The notes beneath the pieces are model-generated. The model was not told the DNA's origin. It made no database searches and saw only the letters and a list, made by a program, of their open reading frames with translations. Both the position numbers and the translations under genes were made by a program. This document shows positions 9,856 to 18,242 of a stretch of 64,000 bases of DNA, piece after piece (position 1 is the stretch's first letter; each line of letters starts with the position of its first letter). Origin of the DNA: Sphingobium fuliginis (GTDB taxonomy: Bacteria; Pseudomonadota; Alphaproteobacteria; Sphingomonadales; Sphingomonadaceae); NCBI RefSeq assembly GCF_004152845.1, contig NZ_SEON01000001.1, positions 372,001 through 436,000 of the forward strand, written 5' to 3'.

Positions 9856-10890
9856 TCACGCCAGGCCGAAATCCAGCACGATCTTTCCGACGACATCTCC
9901 CCGTTGCAGGGCCTCCATCGCCGCGCCGGCCTCCTCCCAAGGCAGGACGCGGCCGACGACGGGATGGATCTCGTGCTGAACAAGCGCACGGTTCATCGCC
10001 TCGAACATCTCTCGCGAACCGACCGTGACGCCGCGAATTCGGGCATTCCTGCCATAGATGTGCCGCACATCGATCGGCTCGACCGCGCCGCTCAACATGC
10101 CGACCACGGAAATCGCGCCGCCCAGCCGAATGGCCTTCAGGCTCTCCGTAAACGTGCCGGCTCCGCCGACCTCCACGACGAGGTCTACGCCGCGGCCGTC
10201 CGTCATCGAAAGCGCAGGGGCGCTCCATTGGGGATCGTCTCGATAGTTGATGCCGCCATCGGCGCCCAGCGCACGCATCTGCTGCAATTTGGCGTCGGAC
10301 GAACTGGTCGCCAGAACCGCCGCGCCAGCCATCTTCGCGAATTGCAGGGCGAAGAGGGAGACGCCTCCCGTGCCCTGGACGAGCACGACCGATCCCGGCT
10401 TCGCCGCGCCGGAGTGCATGACGGCGTTCCAGGCCGTCAAGGCCGCACAGGGCAAGGTTGCCGCCTCTGCCGCCGAAAGATGCGATGGAGCCGCAACCAG
10501 CGCCTGCTCGGCCGCCGTGAACATCGTCTGCCCAACGCCGTCACGCGCGGCCCCAAGCGGGCGGCGGCTTTCAGGAGAGAGTGCGCCAGCGATCCATTCC
10601 GGGAAAAAGAGCGAGCAGACGCGATCCCCCGGCCGCCATCGCGTGACGCCGTCGCCGACCGCCTCCACGATCCCGCAGGCATCCGAGAACGGGATATAGG
10701 CCCGGCCCGGTCGATCGATCGACTTTCCCGAGATCATGGCAATATCGCGATAGTTCAGCGCGACGGCCGCTGTTCGCACCCGCACTTCATGCGCGGCGAG
10801 CGGCGGCAAAGCGACGTCGGTCATGAAGAGCCGGGCTTCGCCATCTTCGACGCACACTGTCAGAGCTTTTCCCTGGCTGCTTCCCGGCAT
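9856..10890 (-). CDS. Medium-chain (zinc-less type) NAD(P)-dependent alcohol dehydrogenase/quinone oxidoreductase
   Basis: A 344-residue MDR-family oxidoreductase. The N-terminal GroES-like domain contains ALNYRDIAMISG and GDGVTRWRPGDRV. The Rossmann domain carries VLVQGTGGVSLFALQFAK and the ADGGINYRDD segment usual in COG0604 proteins. I do not see the structural-zinc Cys cluster, which fits the quinone oxidoreductase/enoyl reductase branch. It probably oxidises or reduces an alcohol or enone intermediate. It is downstream of the SDR at 10955 on the same strand (64 bases), likely co-transcribed. Confidence 0.85.
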   Translation of the reverse strand: MPGSSQGKALTVCVEDGEARLFMTDVALPPLAAHEVRVRTAAVALNYRDIAMISGKSIDRPGRAYIPFSDACGIVEAVGDGVTRWRPGDRVCSLFFPEWIAGALSPESRRPLGAARDGVGQTMFTAAEQALVAAPSHLSAAEAATLPCAALTAWNAVMHSGAAKPGSVVLVQGTGGVSLFALQFAKMAGAAVLATSSSDAKLQQMRALGADGGINYRDDPQWSAPALSMTDGRGVDLVVEVGGAGTFTESLKAIRLGGAISVVGMLSGAVEPIDVRHIYGRNARIRGVTVGSREMFEAMNRALVQHEIHPVVGRVLPWEEAGAAMEALQRGDVVGKIVLDFGLA

Positions 10891-10954
10891 GAATATTCTC
10901 CCGATGATGATGCTGGCGCGGTTCGGTCGGGCCGCCGCGTTGGCCGGTCCCGGT

Positions 10955-11716
10955 TCAGCGGGGACCGAGGCGTACCGCGCCGTCGAGGCGGACCGTCTCT
11001 CCGTTCAGCATGGGGTTGCTCGCGATCGCGAGCACGAATTGCGCATATTCCCTCGGCTGGCCCAGGCGGCGCGGATGGGGCACCTGTGCCGCAAGGCTGC
11101 TCTGTACCTGCGGACTGAAACCCTCCACCATCGGGGTCAGAAATACGCCGGGAGCGATGGACACGACGCGGATGCGATGCTCCGCCAGATCGCGCGCCAG
11201 CGATAGGGTCATGCCTGCGACGCCCGCCTTGGACGCGGTATAGGCCGCCGTCCCGATCTGCCCGTCGAACGCGGCGATGGACGCCGTGTTGACGATGAGT
11301 CCCTTGTCCTCATCGGCAATGTCGGCCGCGACCAGGCGCGCTGCGAATTTCGAACTTGTGTTGAACGTGCCGACAAGGTTGACGTCGATGGTCCTGCGGA
11401 ACCGATCCAAGTCGTGCGCCAGCCCGTCCCGGTCCACCGTGCGCGCCGGAAGCGCCACGCCCGCACAATTTACCAGCAGGCGCGCGGTACCGTCCCGGGC
11501 CGCCGCCGCCTCCATTACCCGCGCGACGCTGAGATCGTCGGATACATCGACCTGATGGAAAGACGCGCCGATCTCAGCGGCTCGGGAGACACCTTGATCT
11601 TCCTTGAGGTCGAAGATCGCGACTTTGGTCCCCTGCTCCCGGAGCATTCGCGCCGTCGCCAGGCCAAGCCCCGATGCGCCCCCGGTCACGATAGCGGGCA
11701 ATCCCTGCAGATCCAT
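10955..11716 (-). CDS. Short-chain dehydrogenase/reductase (17beta-HSD10/HBCDH-like)
   Basis: A 253-residue SDR. The cofactor motif is TGGASGLG (residues 11-18), followed by FDLKE, which favours NAD. NCAGVA and the active-site Ser in NTASIAAF precede Tyr and Lys of YTASK. The long insertion around LVAADIADEDKGLIVNTAS is typical of type II 3-hydroxyacyl-CoA dehydrogenases. It may oxidise a 3-hydroxyacyl-CoA or a side-chain alcohol. ATG at 11716 is preceded by GGAGGAATAAAGGCG. It is the first gene of a two-gene unit with the MDR dehydrogenase. Confidence 0.87.
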   Translation of the reverse strand: MDLQGLPAIVTGGASGLGLATARMLREQGTKVAIFDLKEDQGVSRAAEIGASFHQVDVSDDLSVARVMEAAAARDGTARLLVNCAGVALPARTVDRDGLAHDLDRFRRTIDVNLVGTFNTSSKFAARLVAADIADEDKGLIVNTASIAAFDGQIGTAAYTASKAGVAGMTLSLARDLAEHRIRVVSIAPGVFLTPMVEGFSPQVQSSLAAQVPHPRRLGQPREYAQFVLAIASNPMLNGETVRLDGAVRLGPR

Positions 11717-12089
11717 CGCCTTTATTCCTCCCCAATTCGTTCGCTTCCTGTCCGCTTCATCAGCGGCAAACCGGGCGAATCCCGACGGTCCTGACGGCCC
11801 GTGACGGGACCGGGTGTCGCCGGGACCGGACGGCGCCAGCCCCGCCTGTTACCGCCAACGCTTAAATGGCCTTGGCCAAGCCACAAAATCGCTGTGGATG
11901 ATGCAGCACATAAATATCGATGATGGATCTGTCGGCCGCGCGGCAACTCGGATCGACCGCGCTCCCCTCGATAGGACACCGCTTGTATCGCGGTAACTGA
12001 TAATGCCTATCAGCGCCGCCGATTGGCCCGCCGTTCCATGTTCCAATAGAGTGCCGGCATTTCAGAACCCATGGTGCATGAAGGCAATG
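11717..12089. promoter_or_regulatory. Divergent intergenic region between SDR and NTF2-like gene
   Basis: About 370 bases with no supported gene. It must hold promoters for the leftward SDR/MDR pair and the rightward NTF2-like gene. Several short palindromic stretches are present, but none that I can assign to a regulator. An open frame runs through the rightward half but has no family resemblance before 12090. Confidence 0.4.
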
Positions 12090-12476
12090 ATGTCCGATAC
12101 GAACGATGCAGAGGTGCAGGCGGTATATGACGCCGAGCGTCGCCGGCGCGAAGCGTTGGTGACGCGCGACCATGACGCGCTGACCCGGCTTCTGTCGCCC
12201 ACCTTGTCCCACACGCATACGCCAGGACATAGCGAGACACTGGAAGAGTATCTGCGCTTCGTCAGGGAAGATGTCTTCTTCCTCGACATAAGGCGGGACA
12301 AGCTGGCCGTTCGGCTCTTCGGCACGGTCGCGGTCATGACGGGTTCGATGGACAGTGTGATTCAGATACGGGCGAACGACCAGACCGTCTCGTTGCGCGC
12401 CCAGGTCCTGCAGGTCTGGGTCCAGCAGGACGGACAGTGGCGGCTAGAGGCGTTTCAAGCGACCGCGATCTCCTGA
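12090..12476 (+). CDS. NTF2-like/DUF4440-type small protein, second copy
   Basis: About 128 residues from ATG at 12090 (AAGG 5 bases upstream); ATGs at 12078 and 12087 are also possible. It has the NTF2-like pattern VTRDHDALTRLLSPTLSHTHTPGHSETLEEYL with RLFGTVAVMTG and a C-terminal VWVQQDGQWRLEAFQ strand. Layout and length match the gene at 9433. Function is unknown; cone-fold proteins of this type often act as isomerases or ligand binders in catabolic clusters. Its 3' end overlaps the convergent LysR gene by 33 bases. Confidence 0.7.
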   Translation: MSDTNDAEVQAVYDAERRRREALVTRDHDALTRLLSPTLSHTHTPGHSETLEEYLRFVREDVFFLDIRRDKLAVRLFGTVAVMTGSMDSVIQIRANDQTVSLRAQVLQVWVQQDGQWRLEAFQATAIS

Positions 12477-13436
12477 CGCGGCAGCGCCTGGCGTTTCCCG
12501 CTGCCTCGCTTCTCGCCTGCTGCGGATGTCCGCGCTGATTTCCTGGAGCAGCCCCCGCAACCAGACATGGCCCGGATCGCTGTTGTTGCGAGCATGCCAG
12601 AATGCCGCCTCCGTGATCGGATCGACGGCGAATGGCGGCTCCATGATGCGCAGATGGAGCATCGGCGCGAGCATCGCCGCCAATTCATAGGGCGCGATGG
12701 CGATCATGTCGGTTCCGGGGAGCTGGAAAAGCTGGCTGGTGAAGCTGCCGATCATGACGCGGTCATGGGTGGCGACCCCCGCGAGCCGATGAGCGACATC
12801 GGGCACGGTGGGAATGTCATGGTTGGAGCTTGCATGGGGAAAGCGCGTATATTCGGCCAGCGTCAACGGCGACGACACCGGATGATCGGCGGAGACGACG
12901 CAGACGAAACGGTCCTCGATCAGCGGCATCCGGTTCATCGCCTGAAACTGGTCATCATCGGCGAAGACCCTCTGATCGTCGAGGGTGATCTGCATGTCGA
13001 GGTCGCCAAGTTGAAGCGGATCGAAATCCTTGGTGAACCGCTCAGCCACCGCAATCCTGACATTGGGCGCCTCGATGCTGATCCGCTGCATCAGGCCCGG
13101 CAGGATCGTATGGGTGCAATAATCCGACATGGCGAAGCGGAACGTGCGCTGCGACGTCCGTGGATGGAAGCTGGGGCCGACCTGCAGCAGCCGCTCAATG
13201 ACCAGGATCGCCTCATGGACCGGATCGACCAACGCCTGCCCCTGCGGCGTCAGTTCCATCCCACGGCCGACGCGAATAAGCAGCGGATCCTGGAAAATCT
13301 CCCGCAGCCGCTGCAGGGACCCGCTCGCCGCCGGCTGGGTCACGAAGAGCCTGCGGGCCGCCCGCGTCACGCTTTTCTCCTGCAACAGCACATCCAGGGC
13401 GCGTAGCAGGTTGATGTCGAACTGGGTCAGCTCCAT
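12444..13436 (-). CDS. LysR-family transcriptional regulator (NodD-like branch)
   Basis: A 330-residue regulator. The winged HTH is at residues 5-65 (FDINLLRALDVLLQEKSVT, RLFVTQPAASGSLQRLR), followed by the linker and an effector-binding domain. The pattern FDINLL...F.DPLL.R.GRGMELTP resembles the NodD/LinR branch rather than the two other LysR proteins here, which start MKL.H(I/L)RDV. It likely responds to a pathway intermediate and controls nearby dehydrogenase, thiolase or receptor genes; the target is inferred from location only. A few C-terminal residues are Arg-rich and poorly conserved. Confidence 0.9.
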   Translation of the reverse strand: MELTQFDINLLRALDVLLQEKSVTRAARRLFVTQPAASGSLQRLREIFQDPLLIRVGRGMELTPQGQALVDPVHEAILVIERLLQVGPSFHPRTSQRTFRFAMSDYCTHTILPGLMQRISIEAPNVRIAVAERFTKDFDPLQLGDLDMQITLDDQRVFADDDQFQAMNRMPLIEDRFVCVVSADHPVSSPLTLAEYTRFPHASSNHDIPTVPDVAHRLAGVATHDRVMIGSFTSQLFQLPGTDMIAIAPYELAAMLAPMLHLRIMEPPFAVDPITEAAFWHARNNSDPGHVWLRGLLQEISADIRSRREARQRETPGAAASGDRGRLKRL

Positions 13437-13688
13437 CCTATCCCCTCCAGCCGGAATCCTGTTGCTGGCGGTTCAGGTCCCGATCGAAATCCCTTCAGCG
13501 CACCCCGCCGCGATTCCCATGCTGGAAGGCCTGGGCGCGAACGGTGGGCCGCCGAATAGGCATTCGATCATGGCGCGCGCGCCGAAAGGGTGCAAGCGTG
13601 GTTTTGGCCGTGAGCCGACGCCCCAACCCAGAGGTCGGAAGCCCGGAAGGATGCCAACTGAGAAGCCGTTTGCGCGGATGCGTGACGA

Positions 13689-14852
13689 CTACTTCCGCGC
13701 TTCCAGGATGCTGACATAGTTGACGACCGCCGAGCCGCCCATGTTGAACAGCCCGACGAGGTCGGCGCCGGGAAGCTGGAAATCGCCCGCCTCGCCCTGC
13801 AACTGCATGGCCGCCAGGACATGCATGGATACGCCCGTCGCGCCGATCGGGTGGCCCTTGGCCTTCAGGCCGCCTGAGGGATTGACGGGCAGCTTGCCGT
13901 CCTTTTCGGTCCAGCCTTCCAGGATCGCCCGCTCGCCCTGTCCCTGGGGAGTGAGCCCCATGGCCTCATAGGCGAGCAGTTCGGCCGTGGTGAAGCAATC
14001 ATGCGTCTCGACCAGGCTGAGATCGTCAAGGCCGACGCCCGCATCGGCCAGCGCCTGCCGCCAGGCACGGCTCGGTCCGGGCATGGCGATGATGTCCCGT
14101 CTGGACACGGGCAGGAAATCGCTGACGTGCACGGCGCTCCGAAACGCGATCGCCTTCGCCGCGGCGGCGGCCGTATCGGCGTCGGCCAGCACCAGCGCGG
14201 CGGCTCCGTCGGAGATCATGGAGCAATCGGTCCGCCGCAGACGGCCCGCAACGAGCGGGTTCTTGTCGTTGCCGCGACAGAATTCATAGCCAAGATCCTT
14301 CCGCACATGGGCGTAGGGATTGGCGACGCCGTTGCGGTGGTTCTTGGCGGCGATGCGGGCAAGCACGTCCGACTTGTCGCCGTAGCGCTGGAAATAGGCG
14401 TCCGTGATGCCCGCGAACACACCGGCGAAGCCGCCCTGCGTTTCGCCTTCCTCCGGCAGATAGGATGCCTTGATCAGGCAATCGCCGACCGCCGCGCTGC
14501 CGAGCTCTGTCATCTTTTCCGCCCCGATCACCAGCACGCGCCGCGCCGCGCCTGCCGCGATCGCATTCCGGGCCTGATAGACCGCGGCGCTGCCGGTCGC
14601 GCAGGCATTCTCGACCCGCGTCGCAGGCTTGAAGCGGAGATCGTCGCTGATGGCCAGTGGCAGCGAGGATACGAACTCCTGCCGCGTCATGCCGGCATTC
14701 ATGGTCCCGACGAAAATCGCGTCGATGTCGCCGGGCTCCAGACCTGCATCGGCGATCGCGCTGGCCCCAGCCTCGACAATCAGACTCTCGATCGTCTCAT
14801 TGGCAAGATTTCCGAATTTCGAGTGCGACCAGCCGATGATATATGCGGTCAT
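13689..14852 (-). CDS. Thiolase (acetyl-CoA C-acyltransferase / SCP2-like)
   Basis: A 387-residue thiolase-fold enzyme. The nucleophile is Cys84 in ENACATGSAA; further catalytic blocks are VETHDCFTTAE and GGLKAKGHPIGATG near the C-terminus, followed by GGSAVVNYVSILE. The spacing fits the SCP2/lipid-transfer type of thiolase that cleaves 3-ketoacyl-CoA esters of bulky substrates. ATG at 14852 has AAAGGA 8 bases upstream; an in-frame start at 14972 would add 40 unconserved residues. It lies just downstream of the TonB receptor on the same strand. It could thiolytically cleave a CoA ester of the ring-opened product. Confidence 0.88.
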   Translation of the reverse strand: MTAYIIGWSHSKFGNLANETIESLIVEAGASAIADAGLEPGDIDAIFVGTMNAGMTRQEFVSSLPLAISDDLRFKPATRVENACATGSAAVYQARNAIAAGAARRVLVIGAEKMTELGSAAVGDCLIKASYLPEEGETQGGFAGVFAGITDAYFQRYGDKSDVLARIAAKNHRNGVANPYAHVRKDLGYEFCRGNDKNPLVAGRLRRTDCSMISDGAAALVLADADTAAAAAKAIAFRSAVHVSDFLPVSRRDIIAMPGPSRAWRQALADAGVGLDDLSLVETHDCFTTAELLAYEAMGLTPQGQGERAILEGWTEKDGKLPVNPSGGLKAKGHPIGATGVSMHVLAAMQLQGEAGDFQLPGADLVGLFNMGGSAVVNYVSILEARK

Positions 14853-14959
14853 GCTTAGTCCTTTATAGCTGTTGAGCGAACATAGCGGCTTGGCCATATC
14901 CCGTGAAATCACTGAGGCTGATACCGTCCATAAGCCTGGATGACCTTCGCGGGGCCATG

Positions 14960-17191
14960 TCAGAAGTTCCATTCCAGCGATCCGCCGAATATACGCGGCG
15001 GATTGGTATAGTCGCCGATGTAGGAAATCCCGGCGACGGTCGAAAACTGGCTGACGACGGCTTTGTTCAATATGTTGTTGATGTAGAGACGCGCCGTGAA
15101 CGCCTTGCTGGGCGACGTCCAGGCGATGGAGGCGTTCAGGAAATGGTAGCTGTCCTGCCGCAACCGGTTGTCCGCTTCCGCCATGAAACCGCTATTGTAG
15201 CTGTCCGTCGCATTGAGCGCGAATTCGCCGACCGAACTGGGGATCGTGTAGGTTGCGCCGAAGGTATAGGTGAGCTTGGGCGAATAGGGAATGGTGTTCC
15301 CGCTCGCGTCGCCGGGGAAGCCGGAGTTCGGCTGGCCGTTCGGCAGAGGCGTCGTGAACGTCGCCCCCGGAAAGGACTTGAACCTGGCATGCAGCAGGTT
15401 GGCGCCGGCGTTCAACGTCAGATTGTCGCCCACCTTCGCCGTGAGTTCGGCATCGAGGCCGTAAAGCTCCGCCGATGCGCCATTGACGATGATCAGGACG
15501 GTCGAGAACGCCGGAACCTGGATATTCTTGTAATTATAGTAGAAGCCGGAAACATTCAGCCGAACCCGGCGCTGGAACAATTCGCTTTTCAGGCCCCCTT
15601 CGTAGGAGTCGAGCTGTTCCGGCAGGTACACGGGATTGATCGGCGTACTGATATTGTACCCGCCGCTCTTCACGCCGCGATTATAGGACACGAAGCCCGT
15701 GACGTTCGGCGCGAAATCATGATCGAGCGCCAGACGCCAGGTCGGCTTCCTGAAGCTGCTCTTCTCGCCGGCAATATCCGCCACCGTCACCGCGCCTCCG
15801 CCCGGCAGCGTAAAGACATCGGTGCCATGGAATTTCGTCCACTGCCAGGTGTAGCGGAAGCCGGCCGTGAACCGCGTCGAATCCGTGATCCTGTAGGTCG
15901 CCTGCGCATAGGCCGCAGCCGAATCCACCCGCTGCGTTCCATCGACATTCTCTCCGTCGAAGGGAAAGATCATCGGTCCGACAGCTGGATCGCCCGCGAC
16001 CTGCAGACCGAGGTTGGCGGCGAATCCCGGCCGGAAGAAAAGCGCCTGCTTCCGATTGGCCTTGTTGTAGAAATAATAGAAGCCCGTCTGCCACGTCAGA
16101 CGCCCGGAGTCGGACGAAGCGAGCTGGATCTCTTGCGTCACCTGCTCGGAATGATCGGTGGAATTAATGTCCAGAACGGGGGTCGTCGTCACCGATGGCG
16201 ACAGGCGGAAGAAGTTCCTCGACTTGCGATATGCGCTGATCATCGTCAGTTTCAGATCGCCAAGGTCCTGGCCGAGCGTGACCGAGACTCCACCGCCGCT
16301 ATAGTCATTCTGGGCGTCGACATAGCTTTTGGTGTCCCATGGCCGCGTCGGCTGGGGAGTGGGAAATGCGATGCCCGTTCCCGGCAGCGCGCGGAAGTTC
16401 ATGGCCATGGGCCCGTGGCGATCCGAATAGTCGGCCGACAGGCGGATGACGGTCGTGTCGCTGAGATCGGCCTCCACCTTTCCGCGCACGCCGGCGATAT
16501 GATCCGCCTTGTAGGTGTCGTGCCCGGTGAAGACATTGCGTCCCCAGCCCTGCCCTTGATGGCTGAACGTTCCGGCAAGGCTTGCCCGAACCGTTTCCGA
16601 CAGGGGGCCCGCCACGAAACCGTCGGCTCTCAGCGTTTCATACTCGTCGAAACCGATCCGGGCGCGGCCGCCGAATGTCACGCTCGGTTCCCGGGTGGTG
16701 ATCTGAAGGACGCCGCCTGTCGCATTGCGCCCGAAAAGCGTGCCTTGCGGTCCCTTGATCACGGATACCTGCTCGATGTCGAACAGATCCATATTCACGT
16801 CGGCCGGATTGGCGTAATAGACGCCATCGACATAGGTAGCGACCGGGCTTTCCAGACCGGCGGCAGCGAAACCGCTGCCCACGCCGCGTACATAGGGGGT
16901 CACGTTCCCGCCGATATTCAGCAGTTGCAGCCCGGGCAGCGCGGCGGCAAGACCCTGGGTGCTCTGTATGCCGGAATTGGTAAGTTGCTGAGGAGTGACG
17001 GCGGCAATGGCGATCGGGACTTTCTGCAGGCTTTCCGACCGCTTCTGTGCCGTCACGATGATCTCCTCCAGTCCTCCGGACTGCGCGCTCGCGTCAGCGG
17101 TCGCGGAGCCGGGCGCCTGCTGCGCCCAAAGCGGTTGCGCGACTACAAGTGCGGCGAGACAAACGCCTGCGGTCAAATATCGGTGCGCCAT
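14960..17191 (-). CDS. TonB-dependent outer-membrane receptor
   Basis: A 743-residue receptor. The signal peptide ends near PLWAQQAPG, the TonB box is GLEEIIVTAQKR, the plug contains VIKGPQGTLFGRNATGG, and the barrel ends GGSLEWNF with the terminal aromatic residue. The start has a GGGGAGGA element. It is the second of three receptors in the cluster, between a hydrolase and a thiolase gene, which suggests import of an aromatic or terpenoid-like compound. About 200 bases separate it from the upstream hydrolase gene. Confidence 0.93.
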   Translation of the reverse strand: MAHRYLTAGVCLAALVVAQPLWAQQAPGSATADASAQSGGLEEIIVTAQKRSESLQKVPIAIAAVTPQQLTNSGIQSTQGLAAALPGLQLLNIGGNVTPYVRGVGSGFAAAGLESPVATYVDGVYYANPADVNMDLFDIEQVSVIKGPQGTLFGRNATGGVLQITTREPSVTFGGRARIGFDEYETLRADGFVAGPLSETVRASLAGTFSHQGQGWGRNVFTGHDTYKADHIAGVRGKVEADLSDTTVIRLSADYSDRHGPMAMNFRALPGTGIAFPTPQPTRPWDTKSYVDAQNDYSGGGVSVTLGQDLGDLKLTMISAYRKSRNFFRLSPSVTTTPVLDINSTDHSEQVTQEIQLASSDSGRLTWQTGFYYFYNKANRKQALFFRPGFAANLGLQVAGDPAVGPMIFPFDGENVDGTQRVDSAAAYAQATYRITDSTRFTAGFRYTWQWTKFHGTDVFTLPGGGAVTVADIAGEKSSFRKPTWRLALDHDFAPNVTGFVSYNRGVKSGGYNISTPINPVYLPEQLDSYEGGLKSELFQRRVRLNVSGFYYNYKNIQVPAFSTVLIIVNGASAELYGLDAELTAKVGDNLTLNAGANLLHARFKSFPGATFTTPLPNGQPNSGFPGDASGNTIPYSPKLTYTFGATYTIPSSVGEFALNATDSYNSGFMAEADNRLRQDSYHFLNASIAWTSPSKAFTARLYINNILNKAVVSQFSTVAGISYIGDYTNPPRIFGGSLEWNF

Positions 17192-17389
17192 ATTCTCCTC
17201 CCCATTTTTGTTCGTTGGTTATCGATCGGGACCCAGGCCGCCCAAGCTGGAACGCTGTCCCGGCGCCGACAGGCTAGCGCTTTACCGGACATCGAAGAGA
17301 CGAGAAAAACCTCGTCGCGATGCATTCCGGTCATCATATCCGGGCGGGCCAGGGCGCTGCGCGGATCGCTTCACCGGCGAATGGGCGGC

Positions 17390-18208
17390 CTAGACCTTGG
17401 CATGCTTGCGCAGAAAACCTTCGAGCGCGAGCGATGTCGCCTCCGGTTGGTCGACATTCACATGATGCCCGGCATTCTTGATGATCACCAATTCGCTGTC
17501 GGGAATCACGGACGCGAGCTGCGCGCCGAGCGTCGGGCGATTTTCGAATTCGGCCCAGACGATCAATGTCGGACATCGGATGGCGGCCAGCTCCTCGTCG
17601 TTCAGCAACTTGTAGGTGAGCGGGACATTCGGAAGATATTTCACATAGCCGCGCTTATGCGACAGGATAAGGTCGACTTCTTCTTTGAATCGGTCCGGCG
17701 CGCGGGTCGGGAATTGAGGATCGTGGAACATCCGCCTCACGAAATCTTCGACTGCCGTCCGTCGGGTCGTTTCGTCCGGCTCGTCGGCCAGCAGCGCCGC
17801 GAAGTCGGCCACCACCTTCGCGGCGGGCGGCGGCGGCCCGCCCGGGCCCGCGCACATGTTGACCAGGCCGCGGACCTTGTCCGGATAGGCCAGCGCTGCC
17901 CGCATGGACACCGCGCCGCCCTGCGAAACCCCGCACAGAAATGCGCGGTCCTCGCCCAGCGCCTCGATCATGGCCGGCAGGAGGGGGACGAGGTCCTCAA
18001 CCGTCCATCCCCCGGCGATCGCTCCGGATTCCCCATGGCCCGGCCAGTCGAACGCGACGCATCGGAAGTGCCGGCTGAGGTGCAGCAATTGCGGCATCAT
18101 GAGCTGCTTGCCGGCGAAGGTGCCGTGCATCAGCAGGACCAGCGGCCCCTCGCCCGCCTCGATGCAGGCGAGCGAAACCCCGTTGATGGTGAGATTGAAC
18201 TTCTTCAT
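17390..18208 (-). CDS. Alpha/beta hydrolase, meta-cleavage-product-hydrolase type
   Basis: A 272-residue alpha/beta hydrolase. The oxyanion region is VLLMHGTFAG, the nucleophile elbow GVSQGG (Ser95), and the general-base His is in NAGHHVNVDQPEA. The acid position after strand beta-7, usually WG..D, reads WAEFEN, so Glu may replace Asp. It is 34 bases downstream of the flavin monooxygenase gene on the same strand, the order seen in hydroxylation / ring cleavage / C-C hydrolysis pathways. Substrate unknown; ester hydrolysis is an alternative. Confidence 0.85.
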   Translation of the reverse strand: MKKFNLTINGVSLACIEAGEGPLVLLMHGTFAGKQLMMPQLLHLSRHFRCVAFDWPGHGESGAIAGGWTVEDLVPLLPAMIEALGEDRAFLCGVSQGGAVSMRAALAYPDKVRGLVNMCAGPGGPPPPAAKVVADFAALLADEPDETTRRTAVEDFVRRMFHDPQFPTRAPDRFKEEVDLILSHKRGYVKYLPNVPLTYKLLNDEELAAIRCPTLIVWAEFENRPTLGAQLASVIPDSELVIIKNAGHHVNVDQPEATSLALEGFLRKHAKV

Positions 18209-18242
18209 CGTGATGGGTCTTCCTGAAGGGTGCGCGATCCGG

